Source: JAUNKE01 sp041784625 (GTDB taxonomy: Bacteria > Bacillota > Clostridia > Peptostreptococcales > Filifactoraceae). From it: a stretch of DNA of 37,983 bases. The translations under genes were made by a program, and so were the position numbers. Of the stretch, positions 16,017 through 24,502 are shown piece by piece; the stretch's first letter is position 1, and every line of letters begins with the position of its first letter. A model generated the notes under the pieces. The model was not told the DNA's origin. It saw only the letters and a program-made list of their open reading frames with translations, and made no database searches. Where the stretch lies: positions 1 through 37,983 of the forward strand of contig JBHBDS010000103.1 of assembly GCA_041784625.1 (NCBI GenBank), read 5' to 3'.

Positions 16017-17384
16017 ATGGCAAAATTTGAAAGAGACCTCACTTCTGGTTCGGTAATGAAACAGCTGATTGTTTTTGCGTTGCCTTTTATGGCATCGAAT
16101 TTGATTCAATCGCTTTACAATATTGCAGACATGCTCATCGTTGGAAACTATGTCGGGAAAATCGGAATTTCTGGCGTAAATATCGGTGGGCAAGCAACTT
16201 TTTTGATGACCAATATCGCTATTTCCATCTGTACGGGCGGGACGATTATCATTGGGCAATTCATCGGTGCAAAAGATCGAAAAAATGCGTATCATACCAT
16301 CGCCACTTTGTTCACCTTTTTGCTGATCATGGCGGCAGTGATTGGCGCACTCATGCTTCTTTTTGATGATTGGATTTTGCAAATCATCTTAACGCCAGCA
16401 GAGTCTTATCAATTTTCAAAAGAATACTTAGGCATCACGATACTGGGCTTGGGATTTATTTTTGGCTACAATGCGCTCAGCGGAATTATGCGTGGACTCG
16501 GCGATTCCAAAACTCCGCTGTATCTCGTTGCAGGCGCTTGCATCATCAATGTCTTGCTCGATATATTGTTCGTTGGATATCTGGGAATGCAGGTAAAAGG
16601 CGCTGCATTGGCAACGGTCATCTCGCAAGCTTTTAGTATGTTTGCGTGTATTTTCTTTTTGATTCGAAGTGACTTTATGTTTGATTTCAAACTTTCTTCT
16701 TTCCGCATTCACGGAGACAAGCTCAGGCTTATCTTATCGACGGGAATGCCGATTATGATCACCAATATTGCGACCAATCTGTCTTTTTTGGCAATGGCGG
16801 CCCTTGCCAACGGACTTGGCGTGACATCTTCGGCGGCGCTAGGCGTCGTCGCACGCTACAATGGTTTTGCGATCTTGCCATCCATTGCTGTGGGCGCATC
16901 CGTCTCGGCAATGTGTGCGCAAAACATCGGCGCGGGACATCTCGATCGTGCCAAGCAGACGATGTATTCTGGCATCATTCTTTCCTATGTCGTGTCGATT
17001 CCAATTTTTATGATGACCAAACCTTTTGCGCCGTACTACATCTCGTATTTTGACAAAGATGCCGAGCTCATTCGTGTTGGCGTGGAGTATCTAAAATACT
17101 TCCGCATCGAATATCTGATTGTGCCATTGTTTTTTGCGCTCAACGGTCTGATCACTGGTTCGGGGCACACTTTTGTGTCCTCCGTAATCGGAATCTCCTC
17201 TTCGCTTTTGATCCGAATGCCGCTTGCGATTTTTATGGTTCATTATCTACAGCTTGGGCTCGGCGGAGTGGGGCTTTCTGCACCATTTGCATCCGGCATG
17301 GCGGCACTTTGCGCCCTGGGATACTATCTCCACGGTGGCTGGAAAAAATCTGTCATCATCAAAAAAATACCCGATACTGTTTAG
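16017..17384 (+). CDS. MATE family multidrug/Na+ antiporter
   Basis: 455 residues with twelve predicted membrane helices in two similar halves. The start MAKFERDLTSGSVMKQLIVF and SLYNIADMLIVGNYVG are typical of the clostridial MATE group; GALSGIMRGLGDSK and the repeated GLITGSGHTF mark the equivalent positions in each half. It should export cationic drugs or metabolites in exchange for Na+ or H+. The frame opens earlier at 15954, but AGAAGGA precedes the ATG at 16017 and the predicted promoter overlaps the longer version. No regulator gene is adjacent. Substrate unknown. Confidence 0.92.
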   Translation: MAKFERDLTSGSVMKQLIVFALPFMASNLIQSLYNIADMLIVGNYVGKIGISGVNIGGQATFLMTNIAISICTGGTIIIGQFIGAKDRKNAYHTIATLFTFLLIMAAVIGALMLLFDDWILQIILTPAESYQFSKEYLGITILGLGFIFGYNALSGIMRGLGDSKTPLYLVAGACIINVLLDILFVGYLGMQVKGAALATVISQAFSMFACIFFLIRSDFMFDFKLSSFRIHGDKLRLILSTGMPIMITNIATNLSFLAMAALANGLGVTSSAALGVVARYNGFAILPSIAVGASVSAMCAQNIGAGHLDRAKQTMYSGIILSYVVSIPIFMMTKPFAPYYISYFDKDAELIRVGVEYLKYFRIEYLIVPLFFALNGLITGSGHTFVSSVIGISSSLLIRMPLAIFMVHYLQLGLGGVGLSAPFASGMAALCALGYYLHGGWKKSVIIKKIPDTV

Positions 17385-17473
17385 AGACAAAAATAACTGG
17401 ATATTAAATAGGACAGAGTAAACGCAAAAAATCTACTACGCTTCCGCTTTTTTTGTCAGACAAAGGAGAGACT

Positions 17474-17803
17474 ATGTTTTTTTGGAACAAAAATGGTGTT
17501 CAAAAAATAACGCCACGAGAATTAAAAGAGATGATGGACAACAAAGAAAAATTCACACTGATTGATGTACGCACACCACAAGAATTTGCAACAGGATATA
17601 TTCCAGGGGCAAAGAATGTGCCGACCACATCTTTTATGGATAAAATCGAAAAAGTTGCTCCCAAAAAAGATGCTCTTATCGTCATCTACTGCCAAAGCGG
17701 AATGCGCAGCGCTCAAGCCGCACGAGCAATGATTCAGCTCGGATACACCAATGTCAAAAATTTTGGCGCTATTATGAATTGGAGACATGAGCTCAAGCGA
17801 TAG
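17474..17803 (+). CDS. Single-domain rhodanese (sulfurtransferase)
   Basis: 109 residues, ATG at 17474 with AAAGGAGAG upstream (an earlier in-frame ATG at 17453 lacks one). ITPRELKEMM and TLIDVRTPQEFATGYIPGA give the first half of a rhodanese fold. The active-site loop CQSGMRS is at 73-79 with Cys73 as the persulfide carrier. It probably moves sulfane sulfur or detoxifies cyanide or sulfide. It lies 90 bp after the MATE gene on the same strand, and a weak hairpin follows. It is a separate gene from the two-domain sulfurtransferase at 22268. Confidence 0.92.
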   Translation: MFFWNKNGVQKITPRELKEMMDNKEKFTLIDVRTPQEFATGYIPGAKNVPTTSFMDKIEKVAPKKDALIVIYCQSGMRSAQAARAMIQLGYTNVKNFGAIMNWRHELKR

Positions 17804-17976
17804 GGCATCCGAGTTTCCATATAACTCGAAGAGTCTTGATTCATCATGCGTTTTGTTTCATCAAATAATCAAAAGTAGATCATCCTTTCAAAACTATATT
17901 TCACCTCATATTAAAATCTAGAACTCCTTTGAAAATTTACTGGGTCAAAGTAGGATAAAATTTCTGTTCTTACCGA

Positions 17977-18005
17977 TTGATTTTCACAGCAAGGTAGTTT
18001 ATAAT
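17977..18005 (+). promoter_or_regulatory. Promoter of the Cys-rich protein gene
   Basis: TTGATT (17977-17982), 17-bp spacer, TATAAT (18000-18005). Confidence 0.75.
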
Positions 18006-18039
18006 GATTATGGTGGTTTTGGTTGAGAACGGAGGAAAT

Positions 18040-18294
18040 ATGAGCTACAAATATTTTGAGAATAGAGCCTGCGAATATTATCCATGTCACAAGCTCGAAA
18101 ATATGAACTGTCTTTTTTGTTATTGTCCGCTGTATCTAACGGATTGTGGCGGTAATTTCAGACTGTTATCCAACGGAATCAAAGACTGTAGCAACTGTGT
18201 TTTTCCTCATTTGCCAGAAAACTACGAAAAGATCCTAGAGAAATTTCGCAAAGCGGCAAGAGAAAAAGCAGAAGAAAATAATGCAAGCAACTAA
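18040..18294 (+). CDS. Cysteine-rich small domain protein (PF04071-like)
   Basis: 84 residues from the ATG at 18040 with ACGGAGG upstream. Eight cysteines are spaced as in the cysteine-rich small domain: C11, C16, C24, C27, C29, C36, C50 and C53. These include NCLFCYCPLY, CGGNFRLLSNGIKDCSNC and a following FPH. The C-terminal 25 residues are a charged helix. The fold probably binds a metal or an iron-sulfur cluster. Related domains occur in clostridia and methanogens, sometimes near cobalamin genes, but none are here. Function unknown. It lies just upstream of tRNA-Ser. Confidence 0.88.
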   Translation: MSYKYFENRACEYYPCHKLENMNCLFCYCPLYLTDCGGNFRLLSNGIKDCSNCVFPHLPENYEKILEKFRKAAREKAEENNASN

Positions 18295-18333
18295 CTTCAT
18301 CTATTTTCTTATCAAGTATCAAAATACAATTTT

Positions 18334-18350
18334 GGGAACCAAGCGTTCCC
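18334..18350 (+). terminator. Hairpin between the Cys-rich gene and tRNA-Ser
   Basis: GGGAAC (18334-18339) pairs with GTTCCC (18345-18350). Only TTATTAT follows, so termination is probably weak, or the hairpin is a processing site ahead of the tRNA at 18358. Confidence 0.4.
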
Positions 18351-18357
18351 TTATTAT

Positions 18358-18446
18358 GGAGACGTATCGAAGTGGTCATAACGAGCTCGACTCGAAATCG
18401 AGTTGCCTTCCGAGGCACGTGGGTTCGAATCCCACCGTCTCCGCCA
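18358..18446 (+). tRNA. tRNA-Ser (anticodon CGA)
   Basis: The acceptor stem GGAGACG (18358-18364) pairs with CGTCTCC (18436-18442), followed by discriminator G and encoded CCA. The anticodon arm is CTCGA-CTCGAAA-TCGAG, giving anticodon CGA, which reads UCG. A long variable arm (TTGCCTTCCGAGGCA region) is present as in class II tRNAs. The T arm GTGGGTTCGAATCCCAC is perfect. Confidence 0.97.
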
Positions 18447-18451
18447 CTAGA

Positions 18452-18486
18452 AAAATCCAGTAGACGATTTGTTTACTGGATTTTTT
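18452..18486. terminator. Bidirectional terminator after tRNA-Ser
   Basis: AAAATCCAGTA (18452-18462) pairs with TACTGGATTTT (18474-18484) and a T run follows. It serves the tRNA and also the convergent metallopeptidase gene ending at 18488. Confidence 0.88.
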
Positions 18487-18487
18487 G

Positions 18488-19222
18488 TTACAACTCCTCT
18501 TCTTGCCCAAAAAAATCTTTGAGTTTCTTTTTCCGAAGTCTCCAGTTGGGTTTTTTTTGTTCGACCAACTGATGAAATTCCTTGGAGTGGTTTGGATGTA
18601 CCAAGTGAGCGAGCTCATGAACCATCACATATTCCATCACGGAAACAGGCGCTTGAATAAGCATCGTGTTCATCGTGATGATATTTTTGCTCGGATTGCA
18701 GCTTCCCCAGCGTGATTTCATCCGACGAAATTTGAGCTCTGGATACGGAATCTTTTCATCAGCAAACAATTCATGCATCCTCTCGAGGATTTCTGGAAAA
18801 AGTTCTTCGCAAGATTCTTTCTCGAATCGGTAAATCTCTTTTCTTCTGGACTCAATATTTTCAATGTCTGGCAAACAGATTTCAACTTCTTTCTTTTCTG
18901 GATGTATCTGAGTTGACCTTTTGTTACTTGTCTTGAGCCGAATCGCAAAGGCTCGACCCAAAAAATGATAGCAATCGCCCTCATGATAGGCTTTTTCTTC
19001 CTGTGGTTTTGCCTTTTGGATCGCTGCGAGGATATAGTCGCCATGAGTTTGGATCATCTGCTCAATCGCTTTGAGCGGAACATATTTTGCCGCAGAAATA
19101 TGGACGCTTCCATCCACCTTGATGCGTAGGTTAATGTTCTTCACTTTTTTGATATGGTGAAAATATTCTACTTCTTGTTGTCCTAGAAGAATTTTACGCT
19201 GAATAATTTGTTCTTTTTGCAA
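18488..19222 (-). CDS. YgjP-type zinc metallopeptidase (M48/WLM-like)
   Basis: 244 residues. The zinc motif HELAH is at 202-206 with the third histidine in HPNHSKEFH (about 212), and SRWGSC (170-175) is typical of the YgjP/DUF45 group. The start is TTG at 19222, with CAGGAG 9-10 nt upstream; no ATG is available in this position. It is cytoplasmic, with no signal peptide. Substrates of this family are poorly known. It lies downstream of the amidohydrolase gene on the same strand, with a possible 27-codon ORF between. Confidence 0.9.
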   Translation of the reverse strand: MQKEQIIQRKILLGQQEVEYFHHIKKVKNINLRIKVDGSVHISAAKYVPLKAIEQMIQTHGDYILAAIQKAKPQEEKAYHEGDCYHFLGRAFAIRLKTSNKRSTQIHPEKKEVEICLPDIENIESRRKEIYRFEKESCEELFPEILERMHELFADEKIPYPELKFRRMKSRWGSCNPSKNIITMNTMLIQAPVSVMEYVMVHELAHLVHPNHSKEFHQLVEQKKPNWRLRKKKLKDFFGQEEEL

Positions 19223-19241
19223 AATCTACTACTCCTGATTA

Positions 19242-19325
19242 CTAGTTATCCATAAGGAATAAGTGATGAATCATTTTTTCTATTCGTTGCATAAGCATTT
19301 TGACATCCTCATTTAGCGGACACAT
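19242..19325 (-). CDS. Possible 27-residue peptide
   Basis: ATG at 19325 to TAG at 19244-19242. The peptide MCPLNEDVKMLMQRIEKMIH plus HLFLMDN would form an amphipathic helix. A weak AAAAGG lies 3 nt from the ATG. It sits between the amidohydrolase and metallopeptidase genes. No family is recognised and it could be chance. Confidence 0.2.
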   Translation of the reverse strand: MCPLNEDVKMLMQRIEKMIHHLFLMDN

Positions 19326-19380
19326 GAGCCTTTTCCACTTCGATTCGTATTCTTATTTTCCAAATCGAATGCCCTAGAAA

Positions 19381-21012
19381 CTATTTCACTTCTCTCTGAA
19401 AAACAATTTTCCCATCCATAATCGTCATGAGCACTTGTACTTCTTTGATTCGCTCTGGATCGATACTCAATATATCTTCGGATAGAACAACCATATCTGC
19501 GAGCTGTCCAACCTCGAGCGTACCTTTGATATTTTCTTCAAAAGTTGCGTATGCTCCCTCGTAAGTGTATCCGAGGATTGCCTCCGATACGGATACTGCC
19601 TTATCCATCATCCATCCGCCTTCTGGTTTGCCGCTTAGGTCTTTTCTTGTCACTGCCTCATAGATTCCAGCCATCACGGAGAAAGTTTCAACCGGCGAAT
19701 CCGAACCCATGCTCGCATGGATTCCTCGATCAATCATCCCTTTCCAATCATAAGAACTTTCCATTCGCTCTTTGCCGATTCGACTCTCCACCATTTTCCA
19801 GTCATAATCCAAAAATATCGGCTGAATATATGCCAACGCATCCAATTTTTGGAATTGGTCGAGCAATTTTTTGTCCGTAATCTGCGCATGGACTACTCCA
19901 TGTCGATGATTCTCTCGTGGATATTTTTGGAGTGCTTTTTCGATGGATTCAAAAATCATATCCATTGCCGCATCGCCAATTCCGTGGATAGCGGCCTGAC
20001 AATCGTTCTGATGCGCAAGCAATACCAATTCGTTGAGCTCTTCTTGTGTCGCTGTTGCAATCCCTCGGGTGGTCGGCGCGTCCACATATGGTTCTCGAAG
20101 CAGCGCCGTCCTTGCGCCAAGTGCGCCATCAATCAAAAGTTTCAATGGACCAAAGCGGAAAAATTCGTCACCAACTCCTGTCTTGTATCCTTTTTGATAA
20201 AATCCTTGGAGCAAATCCCGTTCTGGCAGCAAACATTGCTCGTTGACACGAACGCTCATTTCGCCTGAATCAATGAGTTCACGATATGCACGAATCACTT
20301 TTTCGTAATCACGATCAGGCATCGCCGTAAAATCGTCTGAACCCACCGAGGTGATTCCCTCCGCATTAAGGTCAGCAAACGCACGGCGCATCATATTTTT
20401 TATTTGTTCCACCGTTGGCGACGGCACTTTGTCAAAAACTAGCTCTTGAGCAAACTCACGGAAGATGCCAAGCGGTTCCCCGTTTTCGCCCAAATCAAAA
20501 TGTCCGCCCTCAACCTGCGGCGTATTTTTGTCCACACCCACCACCTCGAGTGCCTTGGAGTTCAGCACGATGATATGACCGCAAGTACGGTAGTAGAGCA
20601 GAGGAATATCCGTGCTGATTTTGTCCAGATCATGGCGTGTCGGGAAGATTTTTTCATCCACAAAAAGATCTTGATTCCATCCACGCCCAAAGACCCATTC
20701 CCCCTCTTGAACTGGATTTTCTGAAATAAATTTTATCGACCGCTGCTGGATGTCCTCAATGGAGTTGGCATCAAACAGCGGAACCATCCCTCTCGTGTAG
20801 CCATAGTTTAGCAAATGCATATGCGAATCGTTAAATCCGGCAAAAACCGCCTTACCGCCAATATCCAATTTCTGAGTCTGATCATCGGCCATAGAAAGCA
20901 GTTCTTCGTTTGTTCCAATCGCAGCAATTTTGTTATCCGTAATACCGATCGCCTCATGTAATGACAAGTCTCGTCCAGCGTAAATTTTTCCGTTGTATAA
21001 AATAATGTTCAT
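19381..21012 (-). CDS. Metal-dependent amidohydrolase (YtcJ-like)
   Basis: 543 residues. The N-terminal composite sandwich starts MNIILYNGKIYAGRDLS. The metal-binding HMH is at 64-66 in GFNDSHMHLLNYG. Further features of this group are GALGARTALLREPY, AAIHGIGDAAMD, HAQITDK and SMGSDSPV. The C-terminus GTLEVGQLADMVVLSED rejoins the sandwich domain. It probably hydrolyses an amide or formamide-like bond; the group is broad and the substrate is unknown. ATG at 21012 has ATAGGAGG upstream. It is divergent from the 152-residue membrane protein gene. Confidence 0.92.
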   Translation of the reverse strand: MNIILYNGKIYAGRDLSLHEAIGITDNKIAAIGTNEELLSMADDQTQKLDIGGKAVFAGFNDSHMHLLNYGYTRGMVPLFDANSIEDIQQRSIKFISENPVQEGEWVFGRGWNQDLFVDEKIFPTRHDLDKISTDIPLLYYRTCGHIIVLNSKALEVVGVDKNTPQVEGGHFDLGENGEPLGIFREFAQELVFDKVPSPTVEQIKNMMRRAFADLNAEGITSVGSDDFTAMPDRDYEKVIRAYRELIDSGEMSVRVNEQCLLPERDLLQGFYQKGYKTGVGDEFFRFGPLKLLIDGALGARTALLREPYVDAPTTRGIATATQEELNELVLLAHQNDCQAAIHGIGDAAMDMIFESIEKALQKYPRENHRHGVVHAQITDKKLLDQFQKLDALAYIQPIFLDYDWKMVESRIGKERMESSYDWKGMIDRGIHASMGSDSPVETFSVMAGIYEAVTRKDLSGKPEGGWMMDKAVSVSEAILGYTYEGAYATFEENIKGTLEVGQLADMVVLSEDILSIDPERIKEVQVLMTIMDGKIVFQREVK

Positions 21013-21097
21013 ATTGACCTCCTATGTAATTGATATTATAATCATAGCACAACAAAAGTCGGCTGCAAAGGATAAGAAAAATCCCAAAGGAGAAAAA

Positions 21098-21556
21098 ATG
21101 GCTATCTTTAATATACTTGAACCCAATGACTATCCAATTTACATCACGCTCGGTGCGTGCATCGTGCTGGTGATTGCGATGGTTCTCATCAATTACAGAC
21201 GCATCAACCCCGTGCACGCTGCTTTATTTTTTATTGGCAGTTTCGTATTTATGCATCTAAATCTTGCAACTTATCGTCTGACCTTGCCACTTGCAACAAA
21301 ATTCTGGGCACTGTTCAACCAGGAAGCGATGCATCCGATTCTCTCTGCCATCGTCGATATTTCAGGGTACATTATATTGACATTCCTGCCATTTCTAGTA
21401 TGGTTCATCCCACTGGTGATGCTGGACGAACAACTTTGCGACATCATACAAGAAACCGAGCAAGAGAAGTTCAAAAAATCTGCCGCAATCTGCATTGTCG
21501 GAATGGTCGTCAATTTATTTTTTGTGTTATCCATTTTCCAAAGTATGAAAGGATAA
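21098..21556 (+). CDS. Membrane protein of unknown function, four helices
   Basis: 152 residues from the ATG at 21098, with AAAGGAG upstream; the frame is open from 20993 but that start lies in the divergent promoter area. Helices lie at about 14-32, 41-58, 85-109 and 129-149. A conserved-looking FMHLNLATYRLTLPLATKFW links helices two and three. No family was recognised. The stop is 5 bp before the start of the prolyl-tRNA editing gene, so the two are cotranscribed. Confidence 0.75.
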   Translation: MAIFNILEPNDYPIYITLGACIVLVIAMVLINYRRINPVHAALFFIGSFVFMHLNLATYRLTLPLATKFWALFNQEAMHPILSAIVDISGYIILTFLPFLVWFIPLVMLDEQLCDIIQETEQEKFKKSAAICIVGMVVNLFFVLSIFQSMKG

Positions 21557-21561
21557 GAACG

Positions 21562-22101
21562 TTGATACAAGTAAGCGAGAAATTCACTACTGCACCAGCG
21601 GAGTTCAAAACACCATTGCAAGAGATGGTGTACAAAAAACTATCGGAGCTAGAGATAAAATACGAACGTGTAGACACCAGCGAGGTCATCACGATGGAGG
21701 ATTGCATCGCCATCAACGAAAAACTCGATATGAATATGGTCAAAACCTTGTTTCTTAGCAATCGACAACAGACAGCATTTTATCTTTTTGTCACAAGAGG
21801 AGACAAAGCATTTCAATCGAAGGCATTTAGCGATGCGATGAATATTGCGAGAGTCTCTTTTGCTCCGCTTGAGAAAATGGAAGAACTTCTCGGCACAAAA
21901 ATTGGCGCTGCAACAATATTTAGCGCATTGCTTGACTCTGCGAAAGATGTGCAAATCGTGCTCGACCAAGATGTAGTAGATGACGAATGGTACGGCTGCA
22001 GCGATGGTACCACCACAGGATATATGAAGATTGCAACTAAAGATATTCTCGAGAAATTCATTCCAAGTACGTCGCATCGAGTACAAATAATCCGCCAGTA
22101 A
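21562..22101 (+). CDS. proX: Prolyl-tRNA editing protein ProX (YbaK-like)
   Basis: 179 residues. The start is a TTG at 21562, with AAAGGA 8-9 nt upstream; no ATG occurs before the conserved region. The protein hydrolyses mischarged alanyl- or cysteinyl-tRNA(Pro). PLQEMVYKKLSELEIKYERVD is the usual N-terminus of ProX/PrdX. The YbaK core includes the region VKTLFLSNRQQTAFYLFV and GAATIFSALLDSAKDV near 125-145. Single-domain ProX proteins act in trans alongside prolyl-tRNA synthetase, which is not in this window. It is cotranscribed with the upstream membrane protein gene. Confidence 0.85.
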   Translation: MIQVSEKFTTAPAEFKTPLQEMVYKKLSELEIKYERVDTSEVITMEDCIAINEKLDMNMVKTLFLSNRQQTAFYLFVTRGDKAFQSKAFSDAMNIARVSFAPLEKMEELLGTKIGAATIFSALLDSAKDVQIVLDQDVVDDEWYGCSDGTTTGYMKIATKDILEKFIPSTSHRVQIIRQ

Positions 22102-22267
22102 ATTGTTCTTCGGATCGACAACAGCACCTAGTACTTTTGCAGGCTTTTTAGTTTGCAACACGATCTCAAATCCATCATAGCAATTATTCTCTTATCGTAA
22201 TGTTGAAACAATAAAGATATTCAACCCCGAATATCCAATATGAAATTGAATCAATCTTGGAGGCTCT

Positions 22268-23077
22268 ATGAATTTTTTTGTTGAAGCTGATTATGCAGTA
22301 GAAAAATTAAACTCACCCGATGTACTGTTTGTTGATGCGAGAGGTGCTGATGCGTACAAAAGCGGCACACTACCAAATGCCATCGTCATCGACTGGCGAG
22401 ATTTGACCGATGAACAAATTGAACTAGGCGAAGAAGGCTGGGGACATATTCCCCCGCTTGAATTTTTATCCCAAAAACTCGGACAATTTGGGCTAGACAA
22501 AAATAAGGAGTTGATTATTTTTTCGGGTGCACAAGAGGCATGGGGCGAGGACGGTCGTATTCTCTGGCAACTCAGAGCTGTCGGATACAAGCACTTATGT
22601 CTAGTAAACGGCGGCATCCAGTCCATCGCAAAACATAGAGTCACACTAACCAATACAACTTCACCACCAAAGCCTGTTTCTGTAGAGCTATCAGAACTCG
22701 ATGAAACCTATATCATTGATACGGCACAACTCACCAAAGATCGATTCCAATACAAACTCGTCGATACCAGAGAAAAGGATGAGTATGACGGCGCAGTAAA
22801 ATTTGGCGAAGCAGTTGGCGGACATATCCCAAGTGCTATCAATATTCCTTTTGGCGAAATGTTTGGCGAGGATTTTCGAATCAAATCAGCTCCAATCCTC
22901 CAAAATTATTTTGAATCCAAAGGATTATCCAAGGAGGACTCCATCGTGGTATACTGCACGGGAGGAATTCGCTCGGCATTTATGCAGCTGGTTTTTGAGG
23001 CTTGCGGATACGAAAATGTAAAAAGCTATCAAGGCTCCTATTACAATTGGTGTAAAATCAACGACGTAGAAAAATAA
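22268..23077 (+). CDS. Two-domain sulfurtransferase (thiosulfate/3-mercaptopyruvate type)
   Basis: 269 residues with two rhodanese domains (about 1-125 and 150-269). The first domain has FSGAQEAWGED where a cysteine loop would be, so it is structural, as is normal for this type. The second has CTGGIRS (230-236) with Cys230 as the catalytic cysteine. GHIPSAINIPFGEM is the usual substrate-loop region. TTGGAGG precedes the ATG at 22268. It transfers sulfur from thiosulfate or mercaptopyruvate. Its loop (CTGGIRS) is closer to thiosulfate sulfurtransferases than to the CG(S/T)GVT of MST. Confidence 0.93.
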   Translation: MNFFVEADYAVEKLNSPDVLFVDARGADAYKSGTLPNAIVIDWRDLTDEQIELGEEGWGHIPPLEFLSQKLGQFGLDKNKELIIFSGAQEAWGEDGRILWQLRAVGYKHLCLVNGGIQSIAKHRVTLTNTTSPPKPVSVELSELDETYIIDTAQLTKDRFQYKLVDTREKDEYDGAVKFGEAVGGHIPSAINIPFGEMFGEDFRIKSAPILQNYFESKGLSKEDSIVVYCTGGIRSAFMQLVFEACGYENVKSYQGSYYNWCKINDVEK

Positions 23078-23152
23078 ACAAATTTCTTTATCCTTCCAAC
23101 CCAAGTTTTTCACTTTGTGATTTTTGATTCGAAAATATATTTATTATTTTTA

Positions 23153-23181
23153 TTGACATATTCAAGACAAAACGGTATTAT
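23153..23181 (+). promoter_or_regulatory. Promoter with no gene downstream
   Basis: TTGACA (23153-23158), 17-bp spacer, TATTAT (23176-23181). It faces the terminator at 23286 and no ORF lies between. Confidence 0.75.
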
Positions 23182-23187
23182 GTGAGT

Positions 23188-23315
23188 AGAAATTAACAAT
23201 CAGCAACGATGACTAGATTTATTTGCAAAATCTTTGCATAATCACTTCGTCTTCTTTACAAAATATCATACATCGTAACATCAGCAAAAAACTCAGCCCT
23301 TGCGCTGAGTTTTTT
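23188..23315 (+). ncRNA. Candidate small RNA (about 128 nt)
   Basis: The segment runs from the start predicted by the promoter at 23153-23181 to the terminator at 23286-23315. It holds only a 10-codon ORF without a ribosome site (ATG near 23210). Its position between convergent genes rules out a leader role for a neighbour. It could base-pair with the 3' end of the double-cubane reductase mRNA only if transcription read through. Confidence 0.45.
23286..23315. terminator. Strong bidirectional terminator
   Basis: AAAAAACTCAGC (23286-23297) pairs with GCTGAGTTTTTT (23304-23315). It serves the candidate sRNA and the convergent reductase gene ending at 23326. Confidence 0.92.
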
Positions 23316-23325
23316 GTGTTAATTA

Positions 23326-24477
23326 TTATAGCATTTCGATGAATGCGCCAAGTCTTGTACGAAGTTGTCCTGCGTCGGATTGACTAAAATCGGTTTCGAT
23401 CGAAATATATGGAAGCCCAATTTCTTTGCAGAGTTCTTTCATATCTTTGGTCTCCACATTATAAGTGTGGCAAGCCTGTAGCACGATGTCTACCACACCG
23501 TCAATTTTGTATTCCTCAACCAGTTTTTTGGTTAGATCCATACGAATGCTGTTTGGCGTCATTACGGAGCATCCGATGTCTAGGTAGCGATCCGTAATTG
23601 CACGCATAATGTTATCGGATTCCAAATCAACCATTTGGTATGCATTTTTCATACCGCCGCAATTTTCTTGGCAAACCACAACGCCGCCTTCTTCGTCAAT
23701 CATTCCAAGAACTTTGTCAATGACACCGCCCATTGGACATCCTGTGACAAGGATTCTTTTTGCATCTGCCGAAACTGGTCTTTCGCCTTTTTCATAGTTT
23801 GCAAGTGCTGAATCAATCACATCTTGCAGTTTTTTCATGCGATCTGCATGTGTGAATTCGAATTGGATTCCGTTGAGCACGGTTGCAAATTCTTTTCCAG
23901 TAAGCGGTGGCGGATCCATTTTTCCTAGCTCGAGGAACTTCATTAGAAGCGCACGATATTCATTACGATCTTTCGCTGTTGCTCGGAGCATTTCGTCCGT
24001 GATAGTCACGCCCGTTACTTCTTCCAATTTTTGTTTTAGAATCAAGCCTTCTTGCTCCCAGATATCTTTGGTGTATGGTCTTGTGATACTTTGCGGAAGA
24101 TCCATTACATGGACATTTTTGATTGTTCCAAGGTGTTCGTACATTTTCTTTTTGCCATCGCAAGTGGTCTCCCCAACGATGAGGTCAGAGAAGTATGTAT
24201 ATGGGCAAGCATCTGTGATTGCAAAGCCGTAGCTGGATTTGATAAGCGGACAAAGATTTTTCGGCAAATCTTTTTCTGCATCAACGATTGGATCATTTGC
24301 TGTTCCGCAAAGACTCACGCAAACAGCGCCCGATGCCTCGATAATCTCTACTGGTGTAAAAGTACAGAAAATCCCAACGACCGATTTTCCTTCTTCTTTG
24401 ATTCCTTTTACTTTCAAAAAGCCGTTTCGTCTCGCTTCAGCGAATTGTTCAAATTTTTCTGGTAAAGTGTAAGCCAT
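23326..24477 (-). CDS. Double-cubane-cluster anaerobic reductase (2-hydroxyacyl-CoA dehydratase family)
   Basis: 383 residues from the ATG at 24477, with TTAGGAGG upstream; an ATG at 24492 lies before the ribosome site. The protein belongs to the HgdB/BcrB-like family. Cysteines typical of the double-cubane subgroup are visible: GIFCTFTPVEIIEASGA, NLCPLIKSSYGF, TDACPYTYFSDLIVGETTCDGKKKMYE, TGCPMGG, CQENCGG and QACHTYNVE. In characterised double-cubane proteins an [8Fe-9S] cluster receives low-potential electrons from an ATP-dependent activase. The matching activase lies directly upstream (25-bp gap). The physiological substrate is not known for most members. Confidence 0.9.
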   Translation of the reverse strand: MAYTLPEKFEQFAEARRNGFLKVKGIKEEGKSVVGIFCTFTPVEIIEASGAVCVSLCGTANDPIVDAEKDLPKNLCPLIKSSYGFAITDACPYTYFSDLIVGETTCDGKKKMYEHLGTIKNVHVMDLPQSITRPYTKDIWEQEGLILKQKLEEVTGVTITDEMLRATAKDRNEYRALLMKFLELGKMDPPPLTGKEFATVLNGIQFEFTHADRMKKLQDVIDSALANYEKGERPVSADAKRILVTGCPMGGVIDKVLGMIDEEGGVVVCQENCGGMKNAYQMVDLESDNIMRAITDRYLDIGCSVMTPNSIRMDLTKKLVEEYKIDGVVDIVLQACHTYNVETKDMKELCKEIGLPYISIETDFSQSDAGQLRTRLGAFIEML

Positions 24478-24502
24478 AGTTCCTCCTAACATAACATTCT
24501 TT

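Noticed and set aside
17424..17456. Terminator between the MATE and rhodanese genes
   Set aside because: A and T runs are present, but the GC-rich stem is too short to support a hairpin.
20993..21097. Longer N-terminus for the 152-residue membrane protein
   Set aside because: The start at 21098 has AAAGGAG, while the longer version begins inside the divergent amidohydrolase gene.
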